A stretch of 46,882 nucleotides of DNA from NCBI GenBank assembly GCA_934096705.1, contig CAKOMR010000010.1, positions 1 to 46,882 of the forward strand, in the 5' to 3' direction. Below the pieces are notes generated by a model that was not told where the DNA came from, did no database searches, and was given only the letters and a program-made list of their open reading frames with translations. Every line of letters starts with the position of its first letter. Position 1 is the stretch's first letter. The translations under genes were made by a program, and so were the position numbers. Below are positions 38,834 through 46,882 of the stretch, piece after piece. Origin of the DNA: an uncultured Bacilli bacterium. Its GTDB lineage: Bacteria; Bacillota_I; Bacilli_A; RF39; UBA660.

Positions 38834-38854
38834 CTCCTATCTTAATATAATTGT

Positions 38855-38883
38855 ATTTTATCACACAAAATATTTTAGAGCAA
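38855..38883 (-). promoter_or_regulatory. Promoter of the secreted protein/ABC operon
   Basis: Minus strand TTGCTC (38878-38883), 17-base spacer, TAAAAT (38855-38860) with TGA extended -10. Confidence 0.65.
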
Positions 38884-38884
38884 C

Positions 38885-38907
38885 AAAAAAGGCGTAACGT
38901 GTACACC
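38885..38907 (-). terminator. Intrinsic terminator after htpG
   Basis: The hairpin at 38891-38907 (six pairs including one G-U, five-base loop) is followed by six T in the minus direction. Confidence 0.65.
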
Positions 38908-40784
38908 TATTTTGATAATAAATCACATATTAAATTAGAAATTTCTGTAGGATTATCAATTGAAAGACCTTCGATTAATTTACTTTGAGAATATAATATT
39001 TTTGTATACTTTTCAAAGTCTTTTTCATTTTCTTTGTATAATGTTTTAAGTTTTTCTAAAATCGGATGTTTTTCATTAATTTCCAAAATTACTGTAGCAT
39101 TTGCTTTTTCTGCACCAGGCATATTATTTAAAACCTTTTGCATTTGTGTAGACACTGCACCTTTGCTTGTTAAACATACTGGATGATTAGAAAGTTTATT
39201 AGTAATTTTTACATCTGCAACACTGCCGCCTAATATAGTGTTCATTTTAGCAAGCATTTCTTTATTATCTTCGTTTTCTTTTTCCAAAGCCTCTTTTTCT
39301 TCTTTGGTATCTAAATCAACTGAACTATCACATACATTTTTAAATTCTTTTTCTTCATATTTAGCAAGTGCTCCTAAAGTAAATTCATCAGCATAATCAG
39401 TTAAATATAAAATATCATAACCTTTTTCTTTAACTTGACTAACTTGTGGTAACATAGAAATCTTATCTACAGTTTCACCACATGCATAATAAATATCTTT
39501 TTGATCTTTATCCATTGATGAAATATAATCATTTAATGTAATAAAATCTTTTTTATTCACAGAATAGAAAATTAATAAATCAGAAACTTTGTCCTTATTA
39601 ATACCATAATTTCCATATATACCAAATTTAATTTGATTACCAAATTCTTTCCAGAATTTTTTATATGATTCAAAATCATTTTTTAATAAATCACTTAAGC
39701 AAGAATGAATTTTGGTTTCAATGGCCTTACCAATATTTGTAACATGTCTATCATTTTGAAGCATTTCTCTTGAAATATTTAATGATAAATCATCAGTATC
39801 TACGACACCTTTTACAAAACTATAATAATCTGGTAAAAGATTTTCACATTTTTCCATTATTAGAACGCCGTTTGTATAAAGTTCCAAACCTTTTTTATAT
39901 TCTTTATAATAAAAGTCAAATGGTGCATGTGATGGAATAAATAATAATGCTTTATATGTAGCTAGTCCTTCAACAGAATAATGAATAGTTTTCAAAGGCT
40001 TTTCATAATCCATGAATTTTGAAGTATAAAAGTTATTATATTCCTCTTCAGTAATTTGAGATTTATCTTTCTTCCATAATGGAGTCATAGAGTTAAGAGT
40101 AACTACTTCATTAAATGTTTCATATTCATCTTTAGTGCCTTCTTTTAATCTACTATTTTCTACCATCATTTTGATTGGATATTTTAAATAATCACTATAT
40201 TTTTTTACAAGCTCTCTAATAGTATATTCTTCAAGATAATCACTATATTTTTCATCTTCAGTATCATCTTTTAAATAAAGTTTTATGCTTGTTCCATTTT
40301 TTTCTTTATAACTATTTTCAATAGTGTATCCGCTTGCACCTTCACTACTCCATAAATATCCTTTATCTTCATTGATTTTTTTAGTATAAACCTCTACTTT
40401 TTTAGCTACCATAAATGCAGAATAAAAACCTACACCAAATTGACCAATAATATCTGCACTTTTACTTCCTTCATTTTCTTCTTTAAATTTTAAAGATCCG
40501 CTTTCTGCAATAGTACCTAAATTATCATCAAGCTCTTTTTCATTCATACCAATACCATTATCTGATATTGTAAGAGTTCTTTTTTCTTTGTTAACCTCAA
40601 TATTAATCTCTAAATCTTTAGCATTTATTGATGCATCTTTTGCTGCTGCAAAGCTTAGTTTATCTAGCGCATCACTTGCATTTGATAAAAGCTCTCTTAA
40701 AAATATTTCTTTATTTGTATAAATTGAATTAATCATTAAATCAAGTACTCTTTTACTTGAGGATTTAAATTCTTTCTTTTTCAT
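38907..40784 (-). CDS. htpG: Hsp90 chaperone HtpG
   Basis: 625 residues, full length. N-terminal GHKL ATPase motifs: 'FLRELLSNASDALDKL', 'ISDNGIGMNEKEL', 'GQFGVGFYSAFMVA'. Middle-domain 'SREMLQNDRHVTNIGKAI' and C-terminal dimer region are present. ATP-driven folding chaperone of the cytoplasm. Single-gene unit with a sigma-A promoter overlapped by a CIRCE operator, so it is predicted to be repressed by HrcA and induced by heat. Confidence 0.97.
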   Translation of the reverse strand: MKKKEFKSSSKRVLDLMINSIYTNKEIFLRELLSNASDALDKLSFAAAKDASINAKDLEINIEVNKEKRTLTISDNGIGMNEKELDDNLGTIAESGSLKFKEENEGSKSADIIGQFGVGFYSAFMVAKKVEVYTKKINEDKGYLWSSEGASGYTIENSYKEKNGTSIKLYLKDDTEDEKYSDYLEEYTIRELVKKYSDYLKYPIKMMVENSRLKEGTKDEYETFNEVVTLNSMTPLWKKDKSQITEEEYNNFYTSKFMDYEKPLKTIHYSVEGLATYKALLFIPSHAPFDFYYKEYKKGLELYTNGVLIMEKCENLLPDYYSFVKGVVDTDDLSLNISREMLQNDRHVTNIGKAIETKIHSCLSDLLKNDFESYKKFWKEFGNQIKFGIYGNYGINKDKVSDLLIFYSVNKKDFITLNDYISSMDKDQKDIYYACGETVDKISMLPQVSQVKEKGYDILYLTDYADEFTLGALAKYEEKEFKNVCDSSVDLDTKEEKEALEKENEDNKEMLAKMNTILGGSVADVKITNKLSNHPVCLTSKGAVSTQMQKVLNNMPGAEKANATVILEINEKHPILEKLKTLYKENEKDFEKYTKILYSQSKLIEGLSIDNPTEISNLICDLLSK

Positions 40785-40802
40785 TATCTCATCTCCATAT
40801 TT

Positions 40803-40831
40803 GTTATAACATTATTTTTAGCACTTGTCAA
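40803..40831 (-). promoter_or_regulatory. Promoter of htpG
   Basis: Minus strand TTGACA (40826-40831), 17-base spacer, TATAAC (40803-40808). The -35 lies within the CIRCE operator. Confidence 0.8.
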
Positions 40832-40844
40832 TAATGTGTGCTAA
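40818..40844. promoter_or_regulatory. CIRCE operator (HrcA binding site) at htpG
   Basis: TTAGCACTT-N9-GTGTGCTAA, against the consensus TTAGCACTC-N9-GAGTGCTAA: one base differs in each half and the nine-base spacer is kept. It covers the -35 of htpG. Confidence 0.85.
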
Positions 40845-40854
40845 TTAATTTTGA

Positions 40855-40881
40855 TAAAAAAAGGTGATTATTTGCTATCAC
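40855..40881 (-). terminator. Weak terminator after topA
   Basis: GTGAT (40864-40868) and ATCAC (40877-40881) form a five-base stem at the stop codon, with a run of T following in the minus direction. Confidence 0.5.
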
Positions 40882-42889
40882 ACTTAGGGCAAATAACTTC
40901 ACCATTTTTAATTACTAATAAATCACCACAGTTTGGGCATTTTTCTCCTGTAGGTTTATCCCAATATGCATATTTACATTTTGGAAAATTTGAACATCCA
41001 TAAAACTCTTTATTAGATTTTGTTTTACGTACAATAATATTTCCATCACAATTTGGACATTTGCACACAACCTGTATTTCTTTTTCTTTTTTCTGAATAT
41101 ATTTACAAGTTGGGAAGTTTGAACAAGCAATAAATTTTCCAAATTTTCCTTGTCTATGTACTAAAGGACTACCGCACTCAGGACATTTTTCACCTGTTTC
41201 CTCAGGAGGTTTTTTCTCCATATTCTTAAATGCATTATCCACAAGGGGAGCAAAGCCATCATAAAATTCATGAAGCATTTTTATATAGTCCTCTTTCCCT
41301 TCAGCAATTTTGTCTAAATCTTCTTCCATATTGGCGGTATATTTAACATTTACTATACTTGAAAAAAATTCTTGTAATTTATCTGTTGTTTCAAAACCAA
41401 CTTCGGTAGGAACAAACTTCTTATCCTCTAAAGTTACATAACCTCTATCTTTAATAGTTGAAATAATTGTAGCATAAGTAGATGGTCTACCTATTCCTAA
41501 AGATTCAAGTTCTTTAATAAGAGAACTTTCCGTAAATCTTGCTGGCGGTTTTGTAAAATGTTGAACTTTATCAATTTTATTCGTAGAAATTATTCCATTT
41601 TCATATTTTTTAAAATCAGGAAGAAGAGTATCCTCTTGATCTTCATATTCTTTATAAACTTTCAAATAACCATCAAAAGTTAGAACACTACCAGTTGCTT
41701 TAAATCCATAATCATTATTATCAAGTGTAACTGTTGTAGATAAAAATTTTGCATCCGCCATTAAAGAAGCAAGTGCTCTATAATATATTATTTTATATAA
41801 TTTATATTCATCAGTGCTTAAATACTCTTTAATCTTTTCAGGAGTATTATTAATTGATGTAGGTCTAATACCTTCGTGAGCATCTTGAACATTTTCAGTT
41901 TTTTTAGCAGTTTTTACATACCCAACATACTCTTTACCAAAGTTACCATTTATATAACCGAAAGCTGATTTAACAAACTCATCAGAGATCCTTGTGCTAT
42001 CAGTACGCATATAGGTAATAAGTCCATGAAAACCATCAGATATTTCTATACCTTCATATAGTTTTTGTGCAATTTTCATAGTTTTTGAAGCTGCAAAGCC
42101 AAGTTTATTAGAGCATGCTTGCTGTAATGTAGATGTTTTAAATACTTCTTTAGAACTTCTTTTTCTTTCTTTTTCTTCAATTTTAGCAATTTTAAATTCA
42201 CCTGATAATTTGTCTAAAATTTCATCTGCTTCTTTCTCATTATTAATTTCTATGTCTTTACCTTTATATGTTTCAAGATTTGCTTTAAAATCATTAAAAT
42301 CTGCTTCAATAGTCCAATACTCTTTCGGAACAAATGCAATTATTTCTCTTTCCCTATCGACAATCAACTTAAGAGCAACACTTTGAACACGGCCAGCAGA
42401 AGAACCACCAGTTTTAGACATAATTACTTTACTTAAACGAAAACCAATAATTCTATCTAAAAATCTTCTTGCTTCACCACTGTGAACTAAATTCATATCA
42501 ATTCTTCTTGGGTTATCTAAAGCTTTTAAAACAACATCTTTAGTTATTTCATTAAAAACAATTCTATCATATTTGTCATCAGGAACCGCTAACTCATCAT
42601 ATAAATGCCATGAAATAGTTTCCCCTTCGCGGTCTGGGTCAGTTGCAAGATATATATGATCTGCGCTTTTAACTAAATCTTTTAAATACTTAACATCTTT
42701 TTTCTTTCCTTTAATTATCTCATAATTAGGTTTAAAGTCATGTTCTAAGTCTATACCTAGTCCGTATTTACCAGATGTAGCTAAATCTCTTATATGTCCT
42801 TTTGAAGATACAACAGTATAATTTGCCCCCAAATATTTTGATATAGTTTTACATTTAGCAGGTGATTCTACGATAATAATATTTTTCAA
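40868..42889 (-). CDS. topA: DNA topoisomerase I
   Basis: 673 residues. Toprim motifs 'IIVESPAKCKTISKYLG' and 'IYLATDPDREGETISWHL', the active-site Tyr in 'GLITYMRTDSTRISDEF', and three C-terminal zinc ribbons of Cys4 type (two in 'CxxC...CSNFPxCKY' form, one final 'CPNCG...ICPKCD'). It relaxes negative supercoils. It overlaps the LtaS-like gene by four bases and ends the rbgA operon. Confidence 0.97.
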   Translation of the reverse strand: MKNIIIVESPAKCKTISKYLGANYTVVSSKGHIRDLATSGKYGLGIDLEHDFKPNYEIIKGKKKDVKYLKDLVKSADHIYLATDPDREGETISWHLYDELAVPDDKYDRIVFNEITKDVVLKALDNPRRIDMNLVHSGEARRFLDRIIGFRLSKVIMSKTGGSSAGRVQSVALKLIVDREREIIAFVPKEYWTIEADFNDFKANLETYKGKDIEINNEKEADEILDKLSGEFKIAKIEEKERKRSSKEVFKTSTLQQACSNKLGFAASKTMKIAQKLYEGIEISDGFHGLITYMRTDSTRISDEFVKSAFGYINGNFGKEYVGYVKTAKKTENVQDAHEGIRPTSINNTPEKIKEYLSTDEYKLYKIIYYRALASLMADAKFLSTTVTLDNNDYGFKATGSVLTFDGYLKVYKEYEDQEDTLLPDFKKYENGIISTNKIDKVQHFTKPPARFTESSLIKELESLGIGRPSTYATIISTIKDRGYVTLEDKKFVPTEVGFETTDKLQEFFSSIVNVKYTANMEEDLDKIAEGKEDYIKMLHEFYDGFAPLVDNAFKNMEKKPPEETGEKCPECGSPLVHRQGKFGKFIACSNFPTCKYIQKKEKEIQVVCKCPNCDGNIIVRKTKSNKEFYGCSNFPKCKYAYWDKPTGEKCPNCGDLLVIKNGEVICPKCDSK

Positions 42890-44901
42890 TTAATATTCTC
42901 CCTTTCTTTTGCTAACGCATTATTTAAATATGCAAAATAATTATTTTTTATAGCAATACTTGATGTATTCATTTTAAGATATATTTTTTCGTTAATTTGT
43001 TTAATCTCTTCGTCCGTATATTTAAAATCTGTATAATATGTTATTTTACCCGTACTTGCATTGAAATATGCTAAATTATTTTTCCATGACATATCATAAA
43101 AAGCCACCAAATCATTATAACTTTCAGAAAATAAATCCTCTCCTTCATATAATCTTGGATCATAATCCAAATCAAATAAATTTGCTATCGTAGGAACTAA
43201 ATTTATATAACTTGTATATAAATTACTAGTTTGTTTTTCCTCTATATCAGAACTAAATATTACAAGAGGTACTTTTTCATTTTCATAATTAGTTAAATCT
43301 CTATCAAGTATTTCATTTAGTATATTAAGTGGTATTCCATATGGATAATGATCACCAAATAAAACTATTACTGTATCATCTAAGATATTTCTTTCTTTTA
43401 AACCTTCAATTAAAATTCCAAGTGAATTATCTAAAACTTTCATTTTAGAAAGATATCTTTTAAGTTCAATTGAATAATTTGTATCACTATATAAATCCAA
43501 ATACATATCTCCATATTTTGAACTTGACACGTAAGGTTGATGAGTTGTAACTGTAGTAATATAACTCATAAATGGACCAGAAGAAGTTTCATTATCAAGA
43601 TTTTCTAAATAATCAGTCATAAGTTCTTCATCAGATGCCCAAACACCATATCTTGTTTCATAATCCATATTAAGAGTATTAGCATCATAATAATTCATAG
43701 ATCCCATATTCGGATGAATCTTAGTTCTTGCATAATAAGTGTCATTAAAATCATGATAACTATTTGTAGTGTATCCAGCATTATTAAATAAATTAAATAT
43801 TGATTCAAAGTATGTATTATCTACATAAATATTTGAAGTACAACTATTATATATTGAATATAAAGAAGTCATTGCACTAAATTCATTGTTCCCTGTAGCA
43901 CAACTATTTCTAGGAGAATAATTATTTTCAAAATAATAACTATGATTTAATAAATATGCAAAATTAGGAAAATACTCTTCATTTAAAATTATATCATTGA
44001 CACTTTCCATCATAATTACAATTAAATTCTTGTCTTTAAATAAACCAGTATATTCATTTTTATCTGGAATATCCTTAGTTATATAATAATTATTTAAGGT
44101 ATTTAAAGTAGTATTTGTTTCATTATTTATAACATTTTGCCAAGCACTATCATCAAATTTTCTCGTAGAATTATTATTAACGTTAGAGTTATCATAAGCA
44201 AAAGTAAACTCATCATCACTAGTTCCAAAAGCTTTTGTTTTTAAATCAATAAGTCCATACGAAATAATTCCAAAATCTTTAATACATAAACTTGGATTCG
44301 AAGCATTTTTAAATAATGATTTTAAGCTTGTAACTTGGTATTCATCAACATATTTATCATCTAAAGTATGATAAAATGTAAGTGACGATATAGTAACTAT
44401 AATAAGCATTATCAAAGAAATAATTTGGTATTCATAATTATAAACTTTTTTTAATTTAAAGTCTAAAACTTCACCCTTATTATGTACTTTAATAAAAAGT
44501 AAAACAAGAATCATAATTAAAAATGGTATAAAAACAATTAAATAAACTGGTTTCATACTTTTTAAAAAGTCTAGAATGTAGTTTTTTACAGCACCGGCTT
44601 GACTCGTAGTATTAAATGACATGTATACACCTAAAAAATTATTAAATAATAGTTCAATAAATGCATACGCAGAAAAAAGAAAAACCACTAGCAAATTCAA
44701 ATATTTACTTACCTTTTTTGAAAATAAAGAAAATATTAATGAAAGTAAACTACATATAATTAACACCTCTAAAAAAATTCTAAGAAATGCGATATTATTA
44801 ATAGTTAAATTATTAATTGTTCTAAATAGAAATTCTATCGATATAATCGGTAAAAAAAGAAATAAAAAATTATATAAAATCTTATTTTTGAGTAACTTCA
44901 T
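42886..44901 (-). CDS. LtaS-like lipoteichoic acid synthase / phosphoglycerol transferase
   Basis: 671 residues. Five membrane helices within the first 175 residues, then an extracellular sulfatase-fold domain. Catalytic landmarks: Glu299 in 'LIVIMMESVNDI', nucleophile Thr336 in 'NSCATGNNEFSAMTSLY', and 'VLFGDHYPYGIP' with metal-binding Asp-His. It should transfer glycerol phosphate from phosphatidylglycerol to build a lipoteichoic acid chain or decorate a glycolipid. The signal-peptidase site normally found between the domains is not obvious. It overlaps rnhB by 20 bases and topA by four. Confidence 0.88.
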   Translation of the reverse strand: MKLLKNKILYNFLFLFLPIISIEFLFRTINNLTINNIAFLRIFLEVLIICSLLSLIFSLFSKKVSKYLNLLVVFLFSAYAFIELLFNNFLGVYMSFNTTSQAGAVKNYILDFLKSMKPVYLIVFIPFLIMILVLLFIKVHNKGEVLDFKLKKVYNYEYQIISLIMLIIVTISSLTFYHTLDDKYVDEYQVTSLKSLFKNASNPSLCIKDFGIISYGLIDLKTKAFGTSDDEFTFAYDNSNVNNNSTRKFDDSAWQNVINNETNTTLNTLNNYYITKDIPDKNEYTGLFKDKNLIVIMMESVNDIILNEEYFPNFAYLLNHSYYFENNYSPRNSCATGNNEFSAMTSLYSIYNSCTSNIYVDNTYFESIFNLFNNAGYTTNSYHDFNDTYYARTKIHPNMGSMNYYDANTLNMDYETRYGVWASDEELMTDYLENLDNETSSGPFMSYITTVTTHQPYVSSSKYGDMYLDLYSDTNYSIELKRYLSKMKVLDNSLGILIEGLKERNILDDTVIVLFGDHYPYGIPLNILNEILDRDLTNYENEKVPLVIFSSDIEEKQTSNLYTSYINLVPTIANLFDLDYDPRLYEGEDLFSESYNDLVAFYDMSWKNNLAYFNASTGKITYYTDFKYTDEEIKQINEKIYLKMNTSSIAIKNNYFAYLNNALAKERENIN

Positions 44902-45802
44902 TCTTCTTCCTTTCCATACAATCTTTAACTGGCTTGTATGTTGTCCTATAAATATCTAATATACCATAAATATTCATTTTTTCAAGATGTTTTTTCGTAG
45001 GATATCCTTTATGTAAAGCAAATTCATACTCTGGATACATTTTATCATATTCATCCATTATATGATCCCTTGTTACTTTTGCAAGTACTGAAGCTGCCGC
45101 AATAGTAATACTTTTAGCATCTCCCTTAATTATACCTAAACTATTATTCCTATGTAAATCCATGGCATCTGTTATAATATAGTCAGGTTTTACGTTTAAC
45201 ATGTCAACTGCCGTATTCATTCCTAACCTGCTTGCCTCTAAAATATTAATTTTATCAATAGTTTTATTATCTATAACAGATATACTATAACTAATTGCAT
45301 CTTTTTTAATTATTTCAAAAAATTTTTCTCTTTGTTTTTCTGTGAGTTTTTTTGAGTCTGTAAGTCCCGGTAAACTATAGTCTTTGGGAAGTATTACCGC
45401 CGCTGCTACAACAGGCCCACATAACGGTCCTCTTCCTGCTTCATCAGTTCCCGCTATTAAATTATAACCTTTATCATAAAGTAAATGTTCAAAATGATGA
45501 TTATCACTATCCTCTATAAACTTATTAATTAGTTTTAAATTTTCTTCATCATTTTTATAAACTATTTTTAAAGCATCAATATTATACACTGGAACTTTTA
45601 TATTATTTTGTATCATATTCATATCATAAAAATCATTGCAGAATATAATATTATTTGCATTTTCTTTTTTATTTTCACACTCTAAAAAAAGAAAATCACT
45701 TTCCTTTTTTAAACCCAAAATAACTAAAGCACTATCCTTAGTTATAATATAACTATCATCATTTAAACTTTTATATAAATTAATTAATTCCTTCTTTTTC
45801 AT
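44882..45802 (-). CDS. rnhB: Ribonuclease HII with unusual N-terminal extension
   Basis: 306 residues, about 50 more than Bacillus RnhB. The catalytic domain starts near 117 with 'AGTDEAGRGPLCGPVVAAAV' (Asp120, Glu121), then 'DSKKLTEKQRE', 'IITDAMDL' and 'SITIAAASVLAKVTRD'. It removes RNA from RNA-DNA hybrids, including single ribonucleotides. The first 100 residues ('ITKDSALVILGLKKESDFLFLE', later 'IDALKIVYKNDEENLKLINKFI') look like a degenerate nucleotidyltransferase-like fold; see findings. It overlaps rbgA by 23 bases. Confidence 0.93.
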   Translation of the reverse strand: MKKKELINLYKSLNDDSYIITKDSALVILGLKKESDFLFLECENKKENANNIIFCNDFYDMNMIQNNIKVPVYNIDALKIVYKNDEENLKLINKFIEDSDNHHFEHLLYDKGYNLIAGTDEAGRGPLCGPVVAAAVILPKDYSLPGLTDSKKLTEKQREKFFEIIKKDAISYSISVIDNKTIDKINILEASRLGMNTAVDMLNVKPDYIITDAMDLHRNNSLGIIKGDAKSITIAAASVLAKVTRDHIMDEYDKMYPEYEFALHKGYPTKKHLEKMNIYGILDIYRTTYKPVKDCMERKKNEVTQK

Positions 45803-46697
45803 CTAATGTAATACCTCTTATCTTGCCATTTATAATATCATTATATAATCTTTCACTAACTTTTGCAAAGTCTGTATCATTATTTTTTGTAAAGCCCCAC
45901 TTTTTAGAAAGAATATCAAATACTTCATAGGTATCACTACTTTCAATGCCATAAATATCTTTTAAAATATTCGGATAATTTTTTATATAAAAATTAATTA
46001 TATGTATGCCCACATCATTAATATTTAATACTTCTTTTTTTATTGAACCAATCATAGCCATATTATAAGCCTGGTTAGTATCATCAAGTTTAGGCCATAA
46101 TATTCCCGGAGTATCAAGTAAAGTTATGCCATATTTAGTAGGAAGAAAATTAAGATTTCTTGTAACCCCAGGTTTATTACCAACATTTTGAACTTTTTTA
46201 CCAACCATATTATTAATTAGTGTAGATTTACCAACATTTGGAATGCCTATTACTAGAGCTTTAATTTCTTTTTCTCTTAAACCTTTAGATTTTCTTTTTT
46301 CTTGAATATATGATGTACATTTTTTTGTAATATCAAATAATTTTTTAAAATCTTTGTTATTCTTTAAATCAAGAAGTAAAACTTCGTAACCAGATTTTTT
46401 ATAAAAATCAACAAAATAATTAGTTTTTTTATCATCACATAAATCCTTTTTTGTCATAACTAAAATTTTCGTTTTATTTTTTATAATCTCATTTACATCC
46501 TTTATCATAGTAGATACTGGGCATCTTGCATCAACAACTACATATACTATATCAATTAAATTAATATTTTCTAATATTTGTCTTTTTGTTTTAGCCATAT
46601 GTCCGGGATAATAGTTAATTCCGGCTGATGGAAAACTTTTTGGACTATCATCTTTTTTCTTTTCTGCTCTAATTTTTCTTTTTTGATACATATCCAT
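45780..46697 (-). CDS. rbgA: Ribosome biogenesis GTPase RbgA (YlqF)
   Basis: 305 residues, circularly permuted GTPase. The order of motifs is G4 'VMTKKDLCD', then G1 'IGIPNVGKSTLINNMVGKK', G2 near 'GVTRNLNFL', G3 'LLDTPGILWPKL'. The N-terminus has 'NYYPGHMAKTKRQI' as expected. It acts in late assembly of the 50S subunit. GGAAG precedes the ATG. First gene of the rbgA-rnhB-ltaS-topA operon, an arrangement common in Bacillota. Confidence 0.95.
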   Translation of the reverse strand: MDMYQKRKIRAEKKKDDSPKSFPSAGINYYPGHMAKTKRQILENINLIDIVYVVVDARCPVSTMIKDVNEIIKNKTKILVMTKKDLCDDKKTNYFVDFYKKSGYEVLLLDLKNNKDFKKLFDITKKCTSYIQEKRKSKGLREKEIKALVIGIPNVGKSTLINNMVGKKVQNVGNKPGVTRNLNFLPTKYGITLLDTPGILWPKLDDTNQAYNMAMIGSIKKEVLNINDVGIHIINFYIKNYPNILKDIYGIESSDTYEVFDILSKKWGFTKNNDTDFAKVSERLYNDIINGKIRGITLDEKEGIN

Positions 46698-46744
46698 AAA
46701 AATTCACTTCCTTCTTCTTATTTATAAGCAAATAAATATAGAAT

Positions 46745-46753
46745 ATTATATCA
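46745..46753 (-). promoter_or_regulatory. Extended -10 of the rbgA operon
   Basis: Minus strand TGATATAAT; the TGA of the extended -10 is also the stop codon of the preceding recombinase gene. The -35 is poor. Confidence 0.5.
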
Positions 46754-46882
46754 CAGATTATGTCTTTTTAGATAGTCCAATGCCTCATTATATTGATTTT
46801 TAAACTTTAAATCTATTTCGATTTCTTTATTATTGCCTATTCTTATTTCATCTATAAAATTTATTACTAACCTTCTATCTAC
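46751..46882 (-). CDS. Large serine recombinase, C-terminal end only
   Basis: Only the last 43 codons are visible, in frame to the window edge. 'LVINFIDEIRIGNNKEIEID' followed by 'LKFKNQYNEALDYLK' matches the end of large serine recombinases (typically 'f.d.I.v....ieI.fky.d.y...l.yl'). The catalytic parts lie beyond the right edge, so whether it is intact, phage-borne or a relic cannot be told. Confidence 0.55.
   Translation of the reverse strand, partial: VDRRLVINFIDEIRIGNNKEIEIDLKFKNQYNEALDYLKRHNL

Noticed and set aside
40915..41142. Second minus-strand frame inside topA
   Set aside because: It is the zinc-ribbon region read in another frame; topA itself is intact with all motifs.
1..46882. 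Mycoplasma-type genetic code (TGA = Trp)
   Set aside because: TGA ends several genes at family-correct points (for example gamma and the recombinase tail) and Trp is encoded by TGG throughout.
1..46882. CRISPR arrays, tRNA or rRNA genes
   Set aside because: No regularly spaced direct repeats, cloverleaf-like segments or rRNA-like sequence were seen; the gaps are all short and explained by promoters and terminators.

Overview
The window is strongly AT-rich and almost completely coding. All 44 genes I support lie on the minus strand. TGA is used as a stop and Trp is TGG, so the code is standard and not the mycoplasma code. Gene order is that of Bacillota/Bacilli: ireB-ruvX-DUF1292-mltG-trmR-trhP1-trhP2, spoIVA-hup, and rbgA-rnhB-(LTA synthase)-topA. 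AT richness, tight packing, phosphoketolase and a sporulation gene suggest an uncultured gut Bacilli lineage with a reduced genome (RF39-like or Erysipelotrichia-like). This placement is inference.

Layout from low to high coordinate (each operon is read from high to low):
1-3666: a cut-off type IV pseudopilin and two related single-pass surface proteins.
3744-5430: a NUDIX protein and a DHH/DHHA1 phosphodiesterase.
5509-9979: the IreB/RuvX/MltG/tRNA-modification operon.
10076-11384: PRPP synthetase and a small Flp-like pilin.
11427-24960: an eleven-gene, tightly overlapping operon built around an F1-type ATPase.
25078-26949: HU and SpoIVA.
27016-32619: a YolD-like protein, an amidoligase-like protein, a UPF0104 membrane protein and phosphoketolase.
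32698-35443: two FAD oxidoreductases.
35489-38781: an ABC transporter module preceded by a small secreted Cys-x-x-Cys protein.
38907-46697: htpG (under a CIRCE operator), topA, an LtaS-like enzyme, rnhB and rbgA.
46751-46882: the tail of a probable large serine recombinase.

The standout is the ATPase operon. It encodes alpha and beta subunits with intact catalytic motifs, gamma, a short epsilon, a probable b-delta stalk fusion and a c-like hairpin. Alanine replaces the ion-binding carboxylate of the c-like hairpin, and no a subunit is present. In place of an ion channel the operon carries a 1972-residue and a 448-residue surface protein sharing an N-terminal head domain, a third single-pass extracytoplasmic protein, a five-helix membrane protein and a small soluble protein. 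I read this as an F1 motor uncoupled from ion flow and repurposed to drive something at the cell surface. It would be conceptually parallel to, but distinct in composition from, the F1-like ATPases of mycoplasmas.

Regulatory layout is compact. Many promoters fit TTGNNN-N16/17-TATAAT, often with an extended TGN -10, and several sit inside or against the terminator hairpin of the preceding operon. No tRNA, rRNA, CRISPR array or insertion sequence was seen. No gene-free stretch exceeds about 125 bases.
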